From positions 15,251,001-15,315,000 of the forward strand of contig NC_079875.1 in assembly GCF_029227915.1 (NCBI RefSeq): a stretch of DNA of 64,000 nucleotides, in the 5' to 3' direction. Both the position numbers and the translations under genes were made by a program. The notes under the pieces were generated by a model, which saw nothing but the letters and a program-made list of their open reading frames with translations, did no database searches and was not told the DNA's origin. Source of the DNA: Hydractinia symbiolongicarpus (lineage: Eukaryota; Cnidaria; Hydrozoa; Anthoathecata; Hydractiniidae). Shown in pieces: positions 8,613 through 21,900 of this stretch (positions are counted from its first letter, which is position 1; each line of letters begins with the position of its first letter).

Positions 8613-10401
8613 GAAAGCGTTGCTCGTTTTCGATAATAATTTTCAAATACGAAGTGGCTAAAAATTTTTAATTACAACATTAAAAAAACGTATTCGTAGT
8701 TAAAGGTGGAAGTGTAAATTAACTATGACTTCAAATCTTTCACCGTGAACGGATCAAACTATAGTAGCAGAACTTCAGGTTCCTTTTCAGATAGTGGTTA
8801 CTGTACTTTATGGTGACGTTCACCAGCTCCAAGTGTGTTAGAAAAAGAAGGCTTTGACCGTAGTAGGACAGCACGGTCCCTTATATATAAAAGCGAAAAG
8901 GGCACTTGGGACGAGATTGTGCTTTAATGATAGACGACGGGATTAAAGTAGTTTTAATTTAGTCTCTAGTGTTTTTTTTCAGAATCGGAGGAGAGGGAAA
9001 GAAGCTTTCTGACCACTCTTACAGTATGCATTCGTTTTCAGCCAGTAAAAACGACATTCAAATTGCAAGAGAAATCATCATTTCTTTTCACAAGAAAAGC
9101 TTATCAAAAAGAGAGTGTCTGGATTATTGCAGCTTTTCACCTAATTTCCTAAACAAAAGATTTATGCGTTACGTGGTTTGATTTAAGAAATTTAGCGGGA
9201 CAGCCTCGGAAATGTTGCATTGCTTTCGGACACGCGCATCATTAACTTTGAAATACATTCATGCGAACAAATACACCATACATTTTTGTTTAAACAACCT
9301 TACCCCAGAGTTATCAATTATTTTTATACATAGTTTAAGTATCTTCTTAAGATATTTTTATTAAGGCTGAAGATAACTATCTATCTATCCTAACAAATAA
9401 ATACAAACCATAATTAGCAAATCGTCTTTAGTAAAAATATTTTTATTCTTCAGACCAACGTCAACCTTTAGTAGCTGGTTGCGTCCTCTTAAACATAAAT
9501 AAAAGACAGGGCCAATTTATATTATAGTGTAAAAGAGGAAGGAAGTAACTTTGTTCGTTTGAAAGTAAAAACATTTCAAACCTAAATTCATCTCTCCTTC
9601 TTCTCTCTTCAACTCTCAGACTGTTTTTTAATTTATTTAAAAAACCATCATAAAACACGCTATCTAGCTAAACTTTATAGAGATTCTTTTTGTTGTTGCT
9701 GTTGATTTCATTCAAATATTCCCGCCACCAAAAGACAAACTCGGCCCCAGTACGCAAAACCAAACATTAAGAAAAATTAAAAATATCTTCTTAGAAATAG
9801 TCAGATAGGTAAAATAATAAGTAGACAACTGAAGTAGAACATGCCGTGAAAGTAGAACATGGTTATAAAAAATAGAAGCCCTTGGATTGAGATTGCTATG
9901 ATTGCTATCCTGCGAGACTCCACAGTATTGTAGAGACGTCCGATTATCATATCACAGATGTAAAAGAGACAGGGGTTAGTACCGTAGAGCCTTTCCTAAA
10001 CTCACATCTTTATTTGACTGGAATACGTGCTTTGACCTTTTATTGCTGTACTCTTTTATTTTTTTTAAATTATTAAAATAGAGGGAAATAAAAACTTACG
10101 CATAATTATATAGATGAGAGTTTCGAATGGCCACAGCACTTCAACAATTCTTGTATTTAAGCTTAGCGGTGACATGATGTAAACATGAGTTACAAAAATT
10201 GAACTACAGAACGCTGATTCCACGCTATTTTTGCTGTTTTTAAATACTCAAAACCAATAAACGATCTTGTGCCTAGGTCTTTTTTTCGCTTTCTGATTTG
10301 TGACTTGCGAAAAGAATAAGAAGAGAACATAACAACGTGAATTCTTAGTAGGTACACAATCCAGTACTAAACTGTCATAAATTTCTAAAACAATAAATAT
10401 T
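8613..10401. other. AT-rich intergenic stretch, nothing recognised
   Basis: No supported gene or element was found between the DDE transposon and the first foldback element. The ORF at 8969-9181 has no recognisable features and no splice context. Confidence 0.4.
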
Positions 10402-10466
10402 CAACCCCGTCCCCAGGGCATTGTAAATACGGCTCAGGGGCCACAAGACACTGGGGACTAGGTTGA
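10402..10466. mobile_element. CAACCTCG foldback element, copy A
   Basis: The left end caaccccgtccccagggc and right end cactggggactaggttg are imperfect inverses of each other. It is a short member of the foldback family that occurs about eleven times in this window. Confidence 0.5.
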
Positions 10467-10697
10467 TGCTGCTTCTTCAAACCGCTCCCTTAAAAAATAG
10501 GGTTAAATGTTTGAATAAATATAAATAATAAATATTGTAATAAAAAAAAAAGATTTAATTAACTTTCAAAACCTATTTGGGAGTTAACCCAATTTTTAAT
10601 TATAATTTTATCATTTTGAACCTTGTTTTTAATAAATATTACCACCTTTTCTCAAATATTTTAATTATCACATGTCCAAATGGGCGGCATTTATAAG

Positions 10698-10813
10698 GGG
10701 CGGTTTTATTTGATTTATTTTTATTAAGTGTAACTTTTTTAACAGGGCGGTTTTATTTGATTTATTTTTATTAAGTGTAACTTTTTTAACAGGGCGGTTT
10801 TATTTGATTTATT
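10698..10813. repeat. 47-bp tandem repeat, about 2.5 copies
   Basis: Units begin at 10698, 10745 and 10792 with gggcggttttatttgattta. The first two are essentially identical, which points to a recent duplication. The third is cut off after about 22 bases. Confidence 0.85.
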
Positions 10814-10841
10814 CTATTTTTCTGTCACAAAGCGTAAACAA

Positions 10842-10923
10842 AACCTTTGTTCCCAGGACTCTTTTTTCTTTTTGGTATTAAGATAGCGTCACAAACTCAA
10901 AATAAGAGTCGTGGGAACGAGTT
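10842..10923. mobile_element. CAACCTCG foldback element, copy B
   Basis: The left end aacctttgttcccaggact is matched by the inverted right end agtcgtgggaacgagtt. It starts about 30 bp after the 47-bp tandem repeat. Confidence 0.45.
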
Positions 10924-11008
10924 TAAGTGGAAAATAAAAAAGCCAATACATCGAAAAATTAAATTTCTGCAAGCGTCTTGAATTTTTTGGATTGCCACGA
11001 CAACACTG

Positions 11009-11257
<249 letters not shown>

Positions 11258-11423
11258 AATGATTAATTAGCTTTCTACTAATTAATTGTGTATCTGTATT
11301 TCATTCCGGTCAGCCGGAGGTATTTACCAAGCGTTGTGTCCTATAAATCTCGTTTTAACACTTCAGCTAACATCTTTTTTTCCAGGATTTCCTTAATCTA
11401 AGAAGTATCAATCATGTTTTCAG

Positions 11424-12023
11424 TCAGCCATGCTTTGATGACAATTCTACCGATAATACTCTATATCCTAACAAGTCAACATGAAATTGAGGCAGCTGTT
11501 TAATCAGTTCACTGTATACATTATCCTCATACACATCAAGCGATGATAGAATGCACTCCGACGTCATTTGACTTGCGATGTACATGCTATATTTTTTAAC
11601 CAATCGAGAAACTACAGTTGAAAACATTAAATTGCCGCGTTGATCTGTCGGCAGATTGCTAATGAGACGGAACAAGCTCCATAGGAGATCAGTCTTTATC
11701 TGATATTGGATTTTCACTACCATATCAATACACTGCGAATCCTTTGTGTCGCAAATATGACTATCAATTATAAAAGTCTCAGCTGCACAGGACAATTTCT
11801 TGATTGAGAAACAGCTTCTCTCTATAAAGTTATTAAGAAGATTATCAGCTGCCAGTGAAAACAAAGCTTTACCGCGCCAAAACACTATATACATTAGCTT
11901 TTTTCGTGTCGCCATCTCTATCTGATTTGTGGGATTTTTTTCATCGTCAAACATCCTTTTAAACGTGTCGATAACTGGTTTTCGCACCACCACAAAACGT
12001 GACATTGCTTTTTTCCTTATCAT
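11424..12023 (-). CDS. Unrecognised protein, single ORF of about 200 codons
   Basis: An intact minus-strand ORF starts at an ATG at 12023 (a second ATG lies six codons further) and stops at 11424-11426. The protein is mostly helical in appearance, with basic N-terminal residues (RFVVVRKPVIDTFKRMF), several cysteines and no hydrophobic segment long enough for a membrane pass. Its length in this AT-rich setting makes chance unlikely. It sits alone among repeats, about 170 bp from the (AT)n tract on its 3' side. I do not recognise the family. It may be an intronless gene, the last exon of a gene to the right, or a fragment of a mobile element; no flanking splice site or poly(A) signal settles this. 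Confidence 0.45.
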   Translation of the reverse strand: MIRKKAMSRFVVVRKPVIDTFKRMFDDEKNPTNQIEMATRKKLMYIVFWRGKALFSLAADNLLNNFIERSCFSIKKLSCAAETFIIDSHICDTKDSQCIDMVVKIQYQIKTDLLWSLFRLISNLPTDQRGNLMFSTVVSRLVKKYSMYIASQMTSECILSSLDVYEDNVYSELIKQLPQFHVDLLGYRVLSVELSSKHG

Positions 12024-12390
12024 CAATCAATTATGTTTTGTTAAAAAGTCATTCAAGCACTCCACCACAGTGCTTTGAGTAACATAATATTTTTATTCAT
12101 TCAAATAAATACATTTATATAAAACCAAGTTTATCAAAATATTAAAAAAAAGAAAACTGCCAAAATGTAAACTAAGTATCTGTGTGTATTTTTTACAATG
12201 ATATAATTTTTTATGATCCTCCATAACTACATAAATTACTTTTCATCAGATGATTTAGAAGGACTACAGGAAAGGGCAATGACCTAATTAAGATAATGCC
12301 AACAAAAAATACAACTCTAACCCAGGACCCTCAAACGGTTTGTTTTTTCTTAACAAAAAATCAGCAAATATTAACATCAAACCAATAAAA

Positions 12391-12492
12391 CTAGCTATTA
12401 GCCTGTGGAAAAATTTTACTAAAATTCGCCCATCTTACATATGTCGCATTTGCCATTTTGTGAATATTTTGTGTGTCTGTGGCACGATTTTT
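12391..12492 (-). mobile_element. Helitron-like non-autonomous element, decayed copy
   Basis: It starts on the plus strand with ctagctattagcctgtgg and continues with aaaattcgccc and ccattttgtg blocks in the same order as the better copy at 18003. The hairpin is degraded. The base before ctag is A, so the element's 3' CTAG is followed by T on its own strand, as expected for Helitron insertion. Confidence 0.4.
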
Positions 12493-12982
12493 TCTTGCGC
12501 CAAGTCAAACAGACTACGGGTTTTATTATGTTCTTCATAATATCGCTATAATTAAAACAAAAGTAAAGCATGCCTTTGTTTTCCCTTTCACAAAAAGATA
12601 TAAATTGACGATTAAAACTGGTACCTAAATTGTTTTATTTATTATTATTTGTACAATATCAAACATAGAAGAGCGTAAATTATACGTGGAAGGGTAACAA
12701 TAAAAAGTTAACATTACAGGACGACACGACATGTACCTAAATATCGATTTAACAGTTAAATTTTGAAACTCCGTGATCAACCAACGTATCATCTCCAACA
12801 CCAAACTTTTTATATAAACTTCTTGAATTTCTTAAACACATTATTAATTTTAAAAATCTGATGATTGAGTTAAACAAAAAAGCAAATTAGATAGGAGGTG
12901 CGTTGATTTGATCTCAATCTCTTCTCCAGGGTATTTTGCATATTTTTAACAAGCAAATTAAAAAAAAGATACTACCATTATC

Positions 12983-13058
12983 ATTGTGCCCAGGGCCTTT
13001 TTGCCCTTACATAATTAACAAACCTATCAAAAGAAAATTTGCCCTAGGAACGAGGTTA
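12983..13058. mobile_element. CAACCTCG foldback element, copy C
   Basis: The left part tgtgcccagggcctttttgccc and right end gccctaggaacgaggtta are imperfect inverses. The left terminus is eroded; a similar cttctccagggta motif further left (about 12920) may belong to a longer version. Confidence 0.35.
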
Positions 13059-13947
13059 CTCTAAGTATAAACTCAATAATATGACACGAAATATACTGTA
13101 ACCAGCACTTTCGCAAACTTTTGCCCTACTGTTTACAACCATTTTAAACTCTCGCAAAGATAAGACATTGACACAGGTGTGTGTACTTTTGGAAAAACAG
13201 GAATTAAATTGTGAATTATTAGGCGGAGTCAATGGCAGGGGGGCTGGAATAGGACCATTGTCAACCGTTATCCCTTCGCCCACCCCAAGCCCTCAAAAAA
13301 ATATCGAACACAAAAAAAGGTCCATTTTAGATCAAACATGGCTGCTTCAAATCCAATTTATTGGTATATTTTAGTCTTCAAAGGAAGAACGAACAATTTA
13401 CAATCTTACCCTTTTATTTGAAAAGTTGTGACTAGTTATGGCTACGCCTTTGTCACGTGTTTAAACGATCCATTCACGTGTGTTTAATTTCACGAGGAGC
13501 TAATTTGTCATAGTAACGGAAACAAAATAATCAATAGATCTATTATCTCATTACGATTTGTAATATATCTTTTTATCATTTATATTACCAACAATGACTA
13601 TTATTTACAATTATTATTTAGTAATTGCAAAAAAAAGAGGCTGACCTCGGCTCCATGTTCCCACATGGAAAGAAACACGTTTCACACGTTTAGGGAAGAA
13701 AAAAATGAATGTCGCAATAATATTATTTTAGTTAACCCTAATCAACCAATAACACCTTTGATATTGATTCAAAATATAGTATTTTTATTATTAAATTCAT
13801 TCATCCACAGTGATAGATAGCTTGCCAAGAATTTTAATTCCGCCCAAATTTTTATATTAATTCTTAGATACCAGAGCAACAATGAGCAATTTCTGTTTTC
13901 GAGTAAACTTCAAAATACTTTTGACCTCCTTAGCACTGTTATTTCAC

Positions 13948-14029
13948 GCAACTTTGGTACCAGGGTTTTTACTTAAAGGAGTTATCACAAACCAAATCCT
14001 AAGCAAAATGCCCTTGGGAAGAGGTTGCA
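13948..14029. mobile_element. CAACCTCG foldback element, copy D
   Basis: Ends gcaactttggtaccaggg and cccttgggaagaggttgc are imperfect inverses of each other and match the family termini. No target duplication is evident. Confidence 0.45.
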
Positions 14030-14245
14030 CTTGATAGGTAGGCGCGATAATTAATTAGTGTATTTACACAAGTGATCGAAAGTGACCTCTGCTGAGGGGA
14101 AGTAGGTAATAATTTTTTTTTAGTACTGGGTATTGTACTTTAATTTCAGTCTTTAAAAAAGTAGTTATCATAAGTGTCATAAATTATAAATTTCTTGTGA
14201 AGACTTTACAATGTTTTATGAGAAATTACAACAGCAATTAAAAAA

Positions 14246-14304
14246 AATCAAGATTTAGTTCAATATACGTACATTACGTACGTATATTGAACTAAATCTT
14301 GATT
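14246..14304. repeat. Perfect 27-bp inverted repeat (hairpin)
   Basis: The arms 14246-14272 and 14278-14304 are exact inverse copies (core tttagttcaatatacgtac) with a 5-base loop. It is not a member of the foldback family and has no neighbouring gene for which it could be a terminator. Confidence 0.85.
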
Positions 14305-14835
14305 GAGACGCCCTAGTGGGTAATAGACGCCCTCCTCTAACTCTCCTCCTTTATTACCGAAGGGGTGTTAAAGTAATTTTTAGCCAGGGGTTGGGAATTA
14401 TTCAAATAAAAGCATTAACATTAAAGTGAGAGATGGTTTTTCACGTTATTTTTAATACAAATACTATCGTTAACTTGCCTAACATAACCTTGCCCTTCCA
14501 AGGTCAAATACATAGCTTATTTCCCTGTAAACAACGATGTCAAATTCCACGACAAAACCACGAATTGACCTTCTACTATAACTTCCTTAAACTTTGTCAC
14601 AGTAAACCACAATTTTCGTTTGTTTTTTATCTTGCTACCTGTAATGTCAGAGTTCACCTTTTTTTAATAGAGCACAAAATTATTATTTTCAAACGTCAGG
14701 TGACAGCAAATAACTTTAAAGTGATCACGCGAACATAATTGAGCAATTCGATGTATAACCCTCCCTTCACTTTCCCCCGAACAGACGTTCGTATTTTCAT
14801 GCAGCATCTCTTCTTATTTGCTGTTGATCAGGTGA

Positions 14836-14924
14836 CAACCTCGTCCCCAGGGGCTTTTGCCTTTTTGACGTCAAGTAAGCACTAGCGGCTTTGACATAGG
14901 GAACAAACCCTGGGAACAAGGATG
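14836..14924. mobile_element. CAACCTCG foldback element, copy E, with 9-bp duplication
   Basis: The element runs from caacctcgtccccagggg to ccctgggaacaaggatg. It is flanked by atcaggtga (14827-14835) and aacaggtga (14925-14933), which match at 8 of 9 bases. Its inside shares gtcaagtaagc and ctagcgg with copy G, so E and G are closest relatives. Confidence 0.65.
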
Positions 14925-15096
14925 AACAGGTGAAAATCTGAGAACCAGGTTATGTACGAAGTACGAAGAATTAGCCTGTGAAAATAAAAATAAAAAGATC
15001 GACAAAACGATTAGTTACTTCACCTGGGTAGATTTATAACTTTTAACGATAAAAAAGTAGATATATTTTTGCAATATGATCAATTTTTTTAAATTA

Positions 15097-15210
15097 AAGT
15101 CGTCTCCAGGACCTCTTTTTGCTTTTTTTAAATTGGGAGGACGCCAAGAAGTTCTTCTTTTTTCCGTACCCAATATAAAAAAGCGTAAGGGATCCTGGGA
15201 ACGAGTTTGC
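15097..15210. mobile_element. CAACCTCG foldback element, copy F
   Basis: The left end agtcgtctccaggacct is opposed by gatcctgggaacgagtttgc on the right. The arms are imperfect and AT-rich inside. Confidence 0.4.
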
Positions 15211-15521
15211 TTTTAAATGGCTTTTTTTAATGATCTATTATTTTTTTAGTACTGGGTATTGTATTATAATTTCACGGTCGTTAAAAGAGTAGTTATCTAG
15301 TGTCTTAAATATTAATTTTTTTATGAAAACATTCACAATTTTTATTTTATTTTAAATTATATCAGCAATTAAGAAATCGATTGAAAAGTTTAATTCAATG
15401 TCAAAAGCTCCGCGTCTTTGTTTTGAGGACTGGATCTGACAATTTGACCTTTTTCACGACGTGAGAAGAAATTTTACATTAACACAAAATTACTTTTCGC
15501 GAATTTTGCTTTGTTGCACCT

Positions 15522-15641
15522 GCAACCTTGTCCCCAGGGTTTTTTTCCTTTTTGACATCCACGCGGGCGGCGAAATTACTTGTTTAGCCGTCAAGTAAGC
15601 GCTAGCGGCCCTTAGGCAACAAACCCTAGGGACAAAGATGG
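15522..15641. mobile_element. CAACCTCG foldback element, copy G
   Basis: The left end gcaaccttgtccccaggg and right end aaaccctagggacaaagatgg are inverted copies. The inside shares gtcaagtaagc and gctagcgg with copy E. Confidence 0.5.
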
Positions 15642-15975
15642 ATTTTACCGTGAAAGTTACGAAAACAAAATAATCGCTAACAGTAACATAATTTTATGCC
15701 AGTTTGGCCGACATTTATTTTTTACCGATACCACGAAACAAAAATTTCGTCCTTGGTAAAGGACTTTCGAAACATGAATTACTATAAGAAAACCGCAAAG
15801 AGACAGTAATAGTTAACTTCCTTAATATTTATCTCCGTTAAACACGTACAAAAAATTATTATTACCATCAACTTCCGTGAAACAAGACGACTAACCAATA
15901 CAATAAAAACAAGAAATCAGAACTTCCGAATTAAAAAATATATTCTTTAATATTGTTACATGTTGGTACATTTGG

Positions 15976-18900
15976 TTACATGTTGGCGCAAAATTTCCGT
16001 ACCAGTGTTGGATCTGCTGCCGTCATGAACTTTACTTGTTGCAATAATGAATCGGTCAGTTCTAAAACAAATTGCAATCTGCAATCGTGAACAAAATGTA
16101 ATAAAAGAGGCTGAAAAACATGTCAAAATTGCTGATTTGGTCCGTTTTTCCTCTTGCAGCCTTACTACTTTAAATTGATTCGTGTCGGCAAAACAAGCGT
16201 GATTTTATTTACCTGAATACTCTGTTCACATGTCGGCCCGGATGTGAATTAGATAGGCTCCCCTTGCAATGTTGCTTTATACTGTGTAAATTATTTCAAC
16301 CAAGCGGGTATATTTCGGGTATCCCGAGAAAACATTGAAGTGGGGAAAGGAGAATTTTGCCATGAGTTTCATTTTGGCTGCGATTAAGGTAAAACTAATG
16401 TAGTTTGAAATTCTCGAAAATTTTGGAAGCTTTTTAACGCGCGGTTCGGGGCTGCTATTATTCTTTTTAGCAAGAAATTCGCTAAAAGCAGTCTGCTCGT
16501 CGCGCAATCAAATCTTTTACGCGCTTTCTTAAACAGCTATTTAATGGAAATGTCCAAAGCTGTTCACGTGATGTGAACACAAAAATTTCTACAATCCTGT
16601 TTATAAATACTTAGAAAATGGCAGTTTATTGGCCATATTTCGAAATGACGAAACAGCATCTCTTGTCAAATTCTTCGAAGCCGAAAAGCTGCAAGAGTTA
16701 TGCTTTAGCAGATGTGTAGGATCGGCGAGGAACGTTGCACTCCCTGTGATTTTCGAATTGTGGAACAAACTATAAAACCGAGAAAATAACCCGTGCTGAC
16801 GTCAGCAAGAATTGTCGCAGTTTGAGATATCGGATTTAACCAAATAACCTAAAATACTAAGTACTGTGTCTGACGTCCGAAAACTGTTCTGAAAATTGAC
16901 AAGTGTGCAATAGCGTCTACGTCATAGAAAGCCTATGTTGGTCACAAGAAAACAACTCTATGAAATTACCTTTTGTCATCCATCTTTTTTCACGGTAATA
17001 CTTCATCATCGTTTCATATTCTTGATCGTTGTAATATGGGACTTCAACTGCTGTGTAATCACCCAAACCATGCAATACCTGAGGATGTCACGAGATAATG
17101 TGAGTATAATACACATACATTGGATTGGGACAACAGAAATGATACAGAATAGTTCATTATAAGGAAAATGCGAGTGAATGTAAAAAAAAAGAAAAAAAAG
17201 GACCAGCCTATCTTAACAATAAATAAGATAGGGTGGTAAAAAAGTAAATCTGGACAGCCACTAGATTTATGAGATGATTTTGAAATTTTCGCGGTCGGAA
17301 AATTTGCGACAAAAACTCTCGCTAATTGTCATTTCGGCACGAATTTCGCGTAAAAAACTTTCGGGAAAATCAAAAATCACTTTATTGCAAGGGGAAATAT
17401 TTCAAGAATGGCAACAATCCTCTTTTCCTCCTTCTGTTCTCTTATTATTAGTAATTAAAAGTCTTCATCCATTATCGGGATATCCAAGAAATGTTCGCAG
17501 AAAAATATCATTGTAGTTGATTATTAAAGAAGAAATGCATTACTAACTTTGATATGTCCCCGTTTTTTCATTATGGTAAAAAAAAATTCACTAAACAAAA
17601 TCAATGACTTTGCGTGCTTTTTTGATTTATTACTTCCAAAGGCGTAAATTTCGCGAAAATGATAATAAACGCGAAAGTTTTTATCCTACGAATGTTTCTA
17701 CCTCTAAAAAATAAATCCTAAGTTCGGGGCTGTAATAAGCCTTTTAGTTTTCACGTGATCCATTTGTAAGAAAGAGAAATTATGCTAGCGACACGTTGCA
17801 AACAAAAGAAAATGCAACACCATGCATCCAACATCCTACTTAAAGTACTGATACATTGCATAAAGGGACAAAGGTATTTTAAAACTCAGTATCTTCGTGC
17901 CATATCTTTAGGTGAAGTTGTTAAATGGTGGGAATTTGAAACATATGAAACAAACGAGAAAAAAATAGCTGCAATATCAAAAATTAGAAGAATTGAGATT
18001 GACTAGTCGTTAGCCCGTGGAAAATCCACGGGTTCGCCCGTCCTTTTTATACCGCATTGCGTGCTTCTCGCTATTGCGCAATTAAGCTACCATTTTGCGT
18101 GACAGACAGACAGAGACAGATAGATAGACAGACAGACGTATACGGGTTTTATAATATAGATAATAGCTACGATAATAAGGAAGGAATAGCAATCACAGGG
18201 TCCTTCCTTTTGCCCGATAGTCATTTTTTTCGTAGGCGTGGACAAACGGCAAAAAATACCTCAGTAGTAACTTACTTCATCTGGCAATATCTCGTTAACT
18301 TCGTATCCAGCCTTTTTGACTAAATAATGCGAGGATTGGGACATTGCCATAACATATGCTCCGTTTGGCTAAAAGAGACAAAATTACATTTCAAGAAACT
18401 AAATCACGATATGAAGGGCCGTGGCGAGATTATTTTTTTCAGCTTTATTTTTAAATATGCCTAGTTTGCACGCAGCGCCATTTTTCTTGACATGTGCCCT
18501 GGGTGGACCGTGAGATGGGTGGACCGTGATATGACTTGTTGACTGTGTCTTTACCTTTCGTCATTTTTTCATCATTTTTTTTCCATAGAATTTGCCATAG
18601 CAGGCATAAAAAGGATTCTAAAAGTGTTGTGACGTCAACATTTTCATATTCGGTCGCCTTGATACTGTTTTAAATTTTTATCACCGAAATACCGTTTTTA
18701 GGTTAAAATTGGTTTAAAATTATAAAGGCTTCGTTTTCGATAAAGTTTGGTATACAAAAAAAGGATGTTAAAATGATATTCAAAACGTTGATTTTGTGTC
18801 ACATACCATTTAAGGCTGAATGGATATTTTTTCGTCCTTAATAAGTAAACAACAATTTTCTTATTAGGTGAAAATTAACGTGGTAATTTATCGTATTGTA

Positions 18901-21900
18901 TTTACTATTTTTTTTTTGTATTTACACTGACTTGTATATTTTTCTGAAGGTGTATTTTCTTGCTTTCCCTGACTTTTTCAGGTTTCCCAAATTCCCAAAT
19001 TTTCTTAAAAAACAACTAATTTTTCTCATTCGATGGAACTGTATTATTTCCATGACCAAAATCAACAAAAACATGTTAGCATAAATAAAAAAACATCAAT
19101 TTATGGCTTTATCTGCATTGTATTTTATATATTATATATATTTTAATAATCACAATAATCAATAACAATAATCTATAATCATTAAGAAAAAATACGCAGA
19201 TAAAGACATAAATTGATGTAATTTCTTATTTTCTAGCATTGGTGATGACTTTAAAAATGCGAACATAAACTTTTAAAACAATATACACAACTAGCTGATA
19301 AGCCTGTAGAAATTCCCATCAATTTAAACCATCGGGAGAATCCACGGGTATTTACAGCTACTCTAATAGTAGAAACCCTCTCTTTTCCCAGACGGGAAGT
19401 TGGGTACTATGTCAGCAAAAAATTCAACTTACAAGAGAATATTCCGGTTTTAACAGTTTCGTGAAATGGCGAATCAAAGATAGTTCTTCCAGATTCACCT
19501 AAACCAATAAGAAGCATTCGAATTTTAGCCAATCAATTTTGCGCATTATCTGGGCCGCAGGTTTATATTGTTTACATGATACAATATTTCATTACACTGT
19601 AATAAATGTATGCTACAGCATTGTACTAATCTGCATAGACGTTTTACAAAATCAGTGGCTTACCAATCTTCCATTTAATTTGTGTGATGTCTTTCCGAAG
19701 AAACTATTAAAGCCATCAACCGCATACAACACTTTAAGACTAAAAAAGGAATAATTCGGTAACAATGTACGCCATCTGGTAAAGTTTTATTCTTAGATTA
19801 ACTTAACTGCATCAAAACCATCTTACAGGCTTAAAAAATGCATGGATTCTATATAAAAGTCGGCGTAGGACCGGGAAAGTTAAGGTGTCATTTAGATTTG
19901 ACTGAATTTTTATGGGAGAAAAAAGATTGTACTAACAACCTGAATACATCATAAAGCATGCTTCACCTTGTATTCTGCTGAATTTCTTTTAATATAACAC
20001 CAACAGCATCAGTGGAGAACATGCTTCGGCCAACGCCCTATAAAAAAAACAACCCTATTATACTTTCCTGGTAATATACAATTAACAGTACATGGTATAA
20101 ATTATACAAAAATTTAAAGCACCTATATGATGTCTTATAAATTCAAGGTCCTTTAACCTGAGACTGACCATTCAGTTTATGTTGTTAAGCACATGCACCG
20201 CTCATAAGCAAAAAAATTAGGTTTTAAAACTAGAGAAGCACATTTTACGGAACCAACCCTTTTTCCCAAAAAAATGTCGGTTGTTTATCAAAAAGAAAAT
20301 GTGATCTGCTGACAGTGTAAAGAAGAATGTCAAAATTTGAAAGTTGAGTTTTAAACTTCTTGGAAGAGAGAGATTTAGAGGACCAAAATATAACGTATGA
20401 ATCTGGTAACAGAGGTCATTTTTCTTTTTTTGAGCTGATCCAACTGACCTTTCAAACTACACTTAATTTTTAAAACGATAACCTAACAAGCCAACAAAAG
20501 TTGAGTATATCTAAAGCACACCTCCAACGCAAACTTTAGGAGCTTATTACCTAACTTTGGCAAAAAAGAAACCTTTTAATGAAGAAAGAGGAATGACATT
20601 TCAAAATAAAAGAACAATAATTTGTTGATGCCTTTTTCAAGCAGATTATACCATGTTCTATAATTCATTATTTACCTGTTCTACAACGTGTAACAATGGC
20701 TGGTCTTTGTCTGTACTTTCTCTTTTTCCCCATTTATACACTTGAGTTGTTTTAGTCTGAAACATACCAGAACGTTAATGTTAACGTAAGAAGTAAATAT
20801 ATTTTAGAAGTAATTCTACTGATAACGACTGACAAAATAAAAAATCAGGTTCTCCCCATATATGTAAGCATTACTTTATCATAAAAAGCCTCAATGTTAT
20901 TCCTAAATAGTCAGCAACAGTGGTAAATGCTGTCACATTTATAACAGTAATTGTCATTGTGAAAATAGAGGTTAGAATCTTTTTCTATAACGTCAATACC
21001 AGAGAATAGTGATTTGATTAGATTGGATAGCTAGCGTCAGGGAATGCTGCTTAAAAGTTAATTTCAAAAGATTCTGCAAGGGGAAGACATTAGGTAGCCC
21101 CTTAGAAATAGATAATTGTAAAGGTTCCTTTGCCTAACCTCTTCCAGAAATTTTGGGTTCATGTTTCGAAATTGATTTAACCACAACATTGCTTCTTCCG
21201 GTTGATCCACACGTGCAGTCCTCCATTGTGATTCTTGGATAGGCGTTCTACCTTGACGATCGATAAAGTGAAAACCTAAATAAATATTGATTAAGAAATA
21301 GTGTGTTAAAAATTGAATCTTTAAAAATTTTTGTTAATGAATACCAGATAAATAAGTGCTGAAAAAAAGCAACACAAACGAAAATTTTCTAAACCATATC
21401 GGCAACATGGATAGTTACCTCCTTTTTAGTTTAGCGCCCTATCTCAAAAAAGCAGCTAAAAGTGCCTCCACTTAAGGAAATCTTTATTTACGAAAAATTT
21501 CAGACAGACAGACTAAAAAAAATTGAACATAGTGTTAATTCAACAATTTGCACTTATTTTAACTTTCACTTTATAACATAAAATCGTATTAACCAATCAT
21601 ATTTCAGACCACATAGTTTTCTAATTAGCTCCATTCTAGGGAAAAAAATACAGCCTATAATCATTGCACAATAAAATCTTAATCAATACCATTTGGTACA
21701 TGCAGTACAACCCAGTCTTTGAGTAAACAATATTGAATGATGTGGAGGAGAGACAAGCTCTTCCCACTACCTACAGGACCATCTTGTTGTTGTTAAGAAA
21801 AATAATACACGGCGTCAAAGATACATTGATATCAAAACCGGTCACGTAATCGAGCATATCTCTAGAGTAGTTTCAAATAAAAAATGCTACAATACTAACA

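Larger units (their letters stand above)
12024..15975. other. Gene-free stretch between the 200-codon ORF and DAP3
   Basis: No exon is supported here. It contains foldback copies C to G, a decayed Helitron-like copy (12391) and a long perfect hairpin (14246). Two CACGTG E-box palindromes lie at about 13455 and 13475. The remainder is AT-rich and unremarkable. Confidence 0.45.

Noticed and set aside
13455-13490. Paired CACGTG boxes as a promoter
   Set aside because: No gene start nearby could be tied to them; left as an observation within the intergenic entry.
14836-14924. Foldback elements as transcription terminators
   Set aside because: They recur in introns and intergenic DNA with target duplications, so they are mobile elements.
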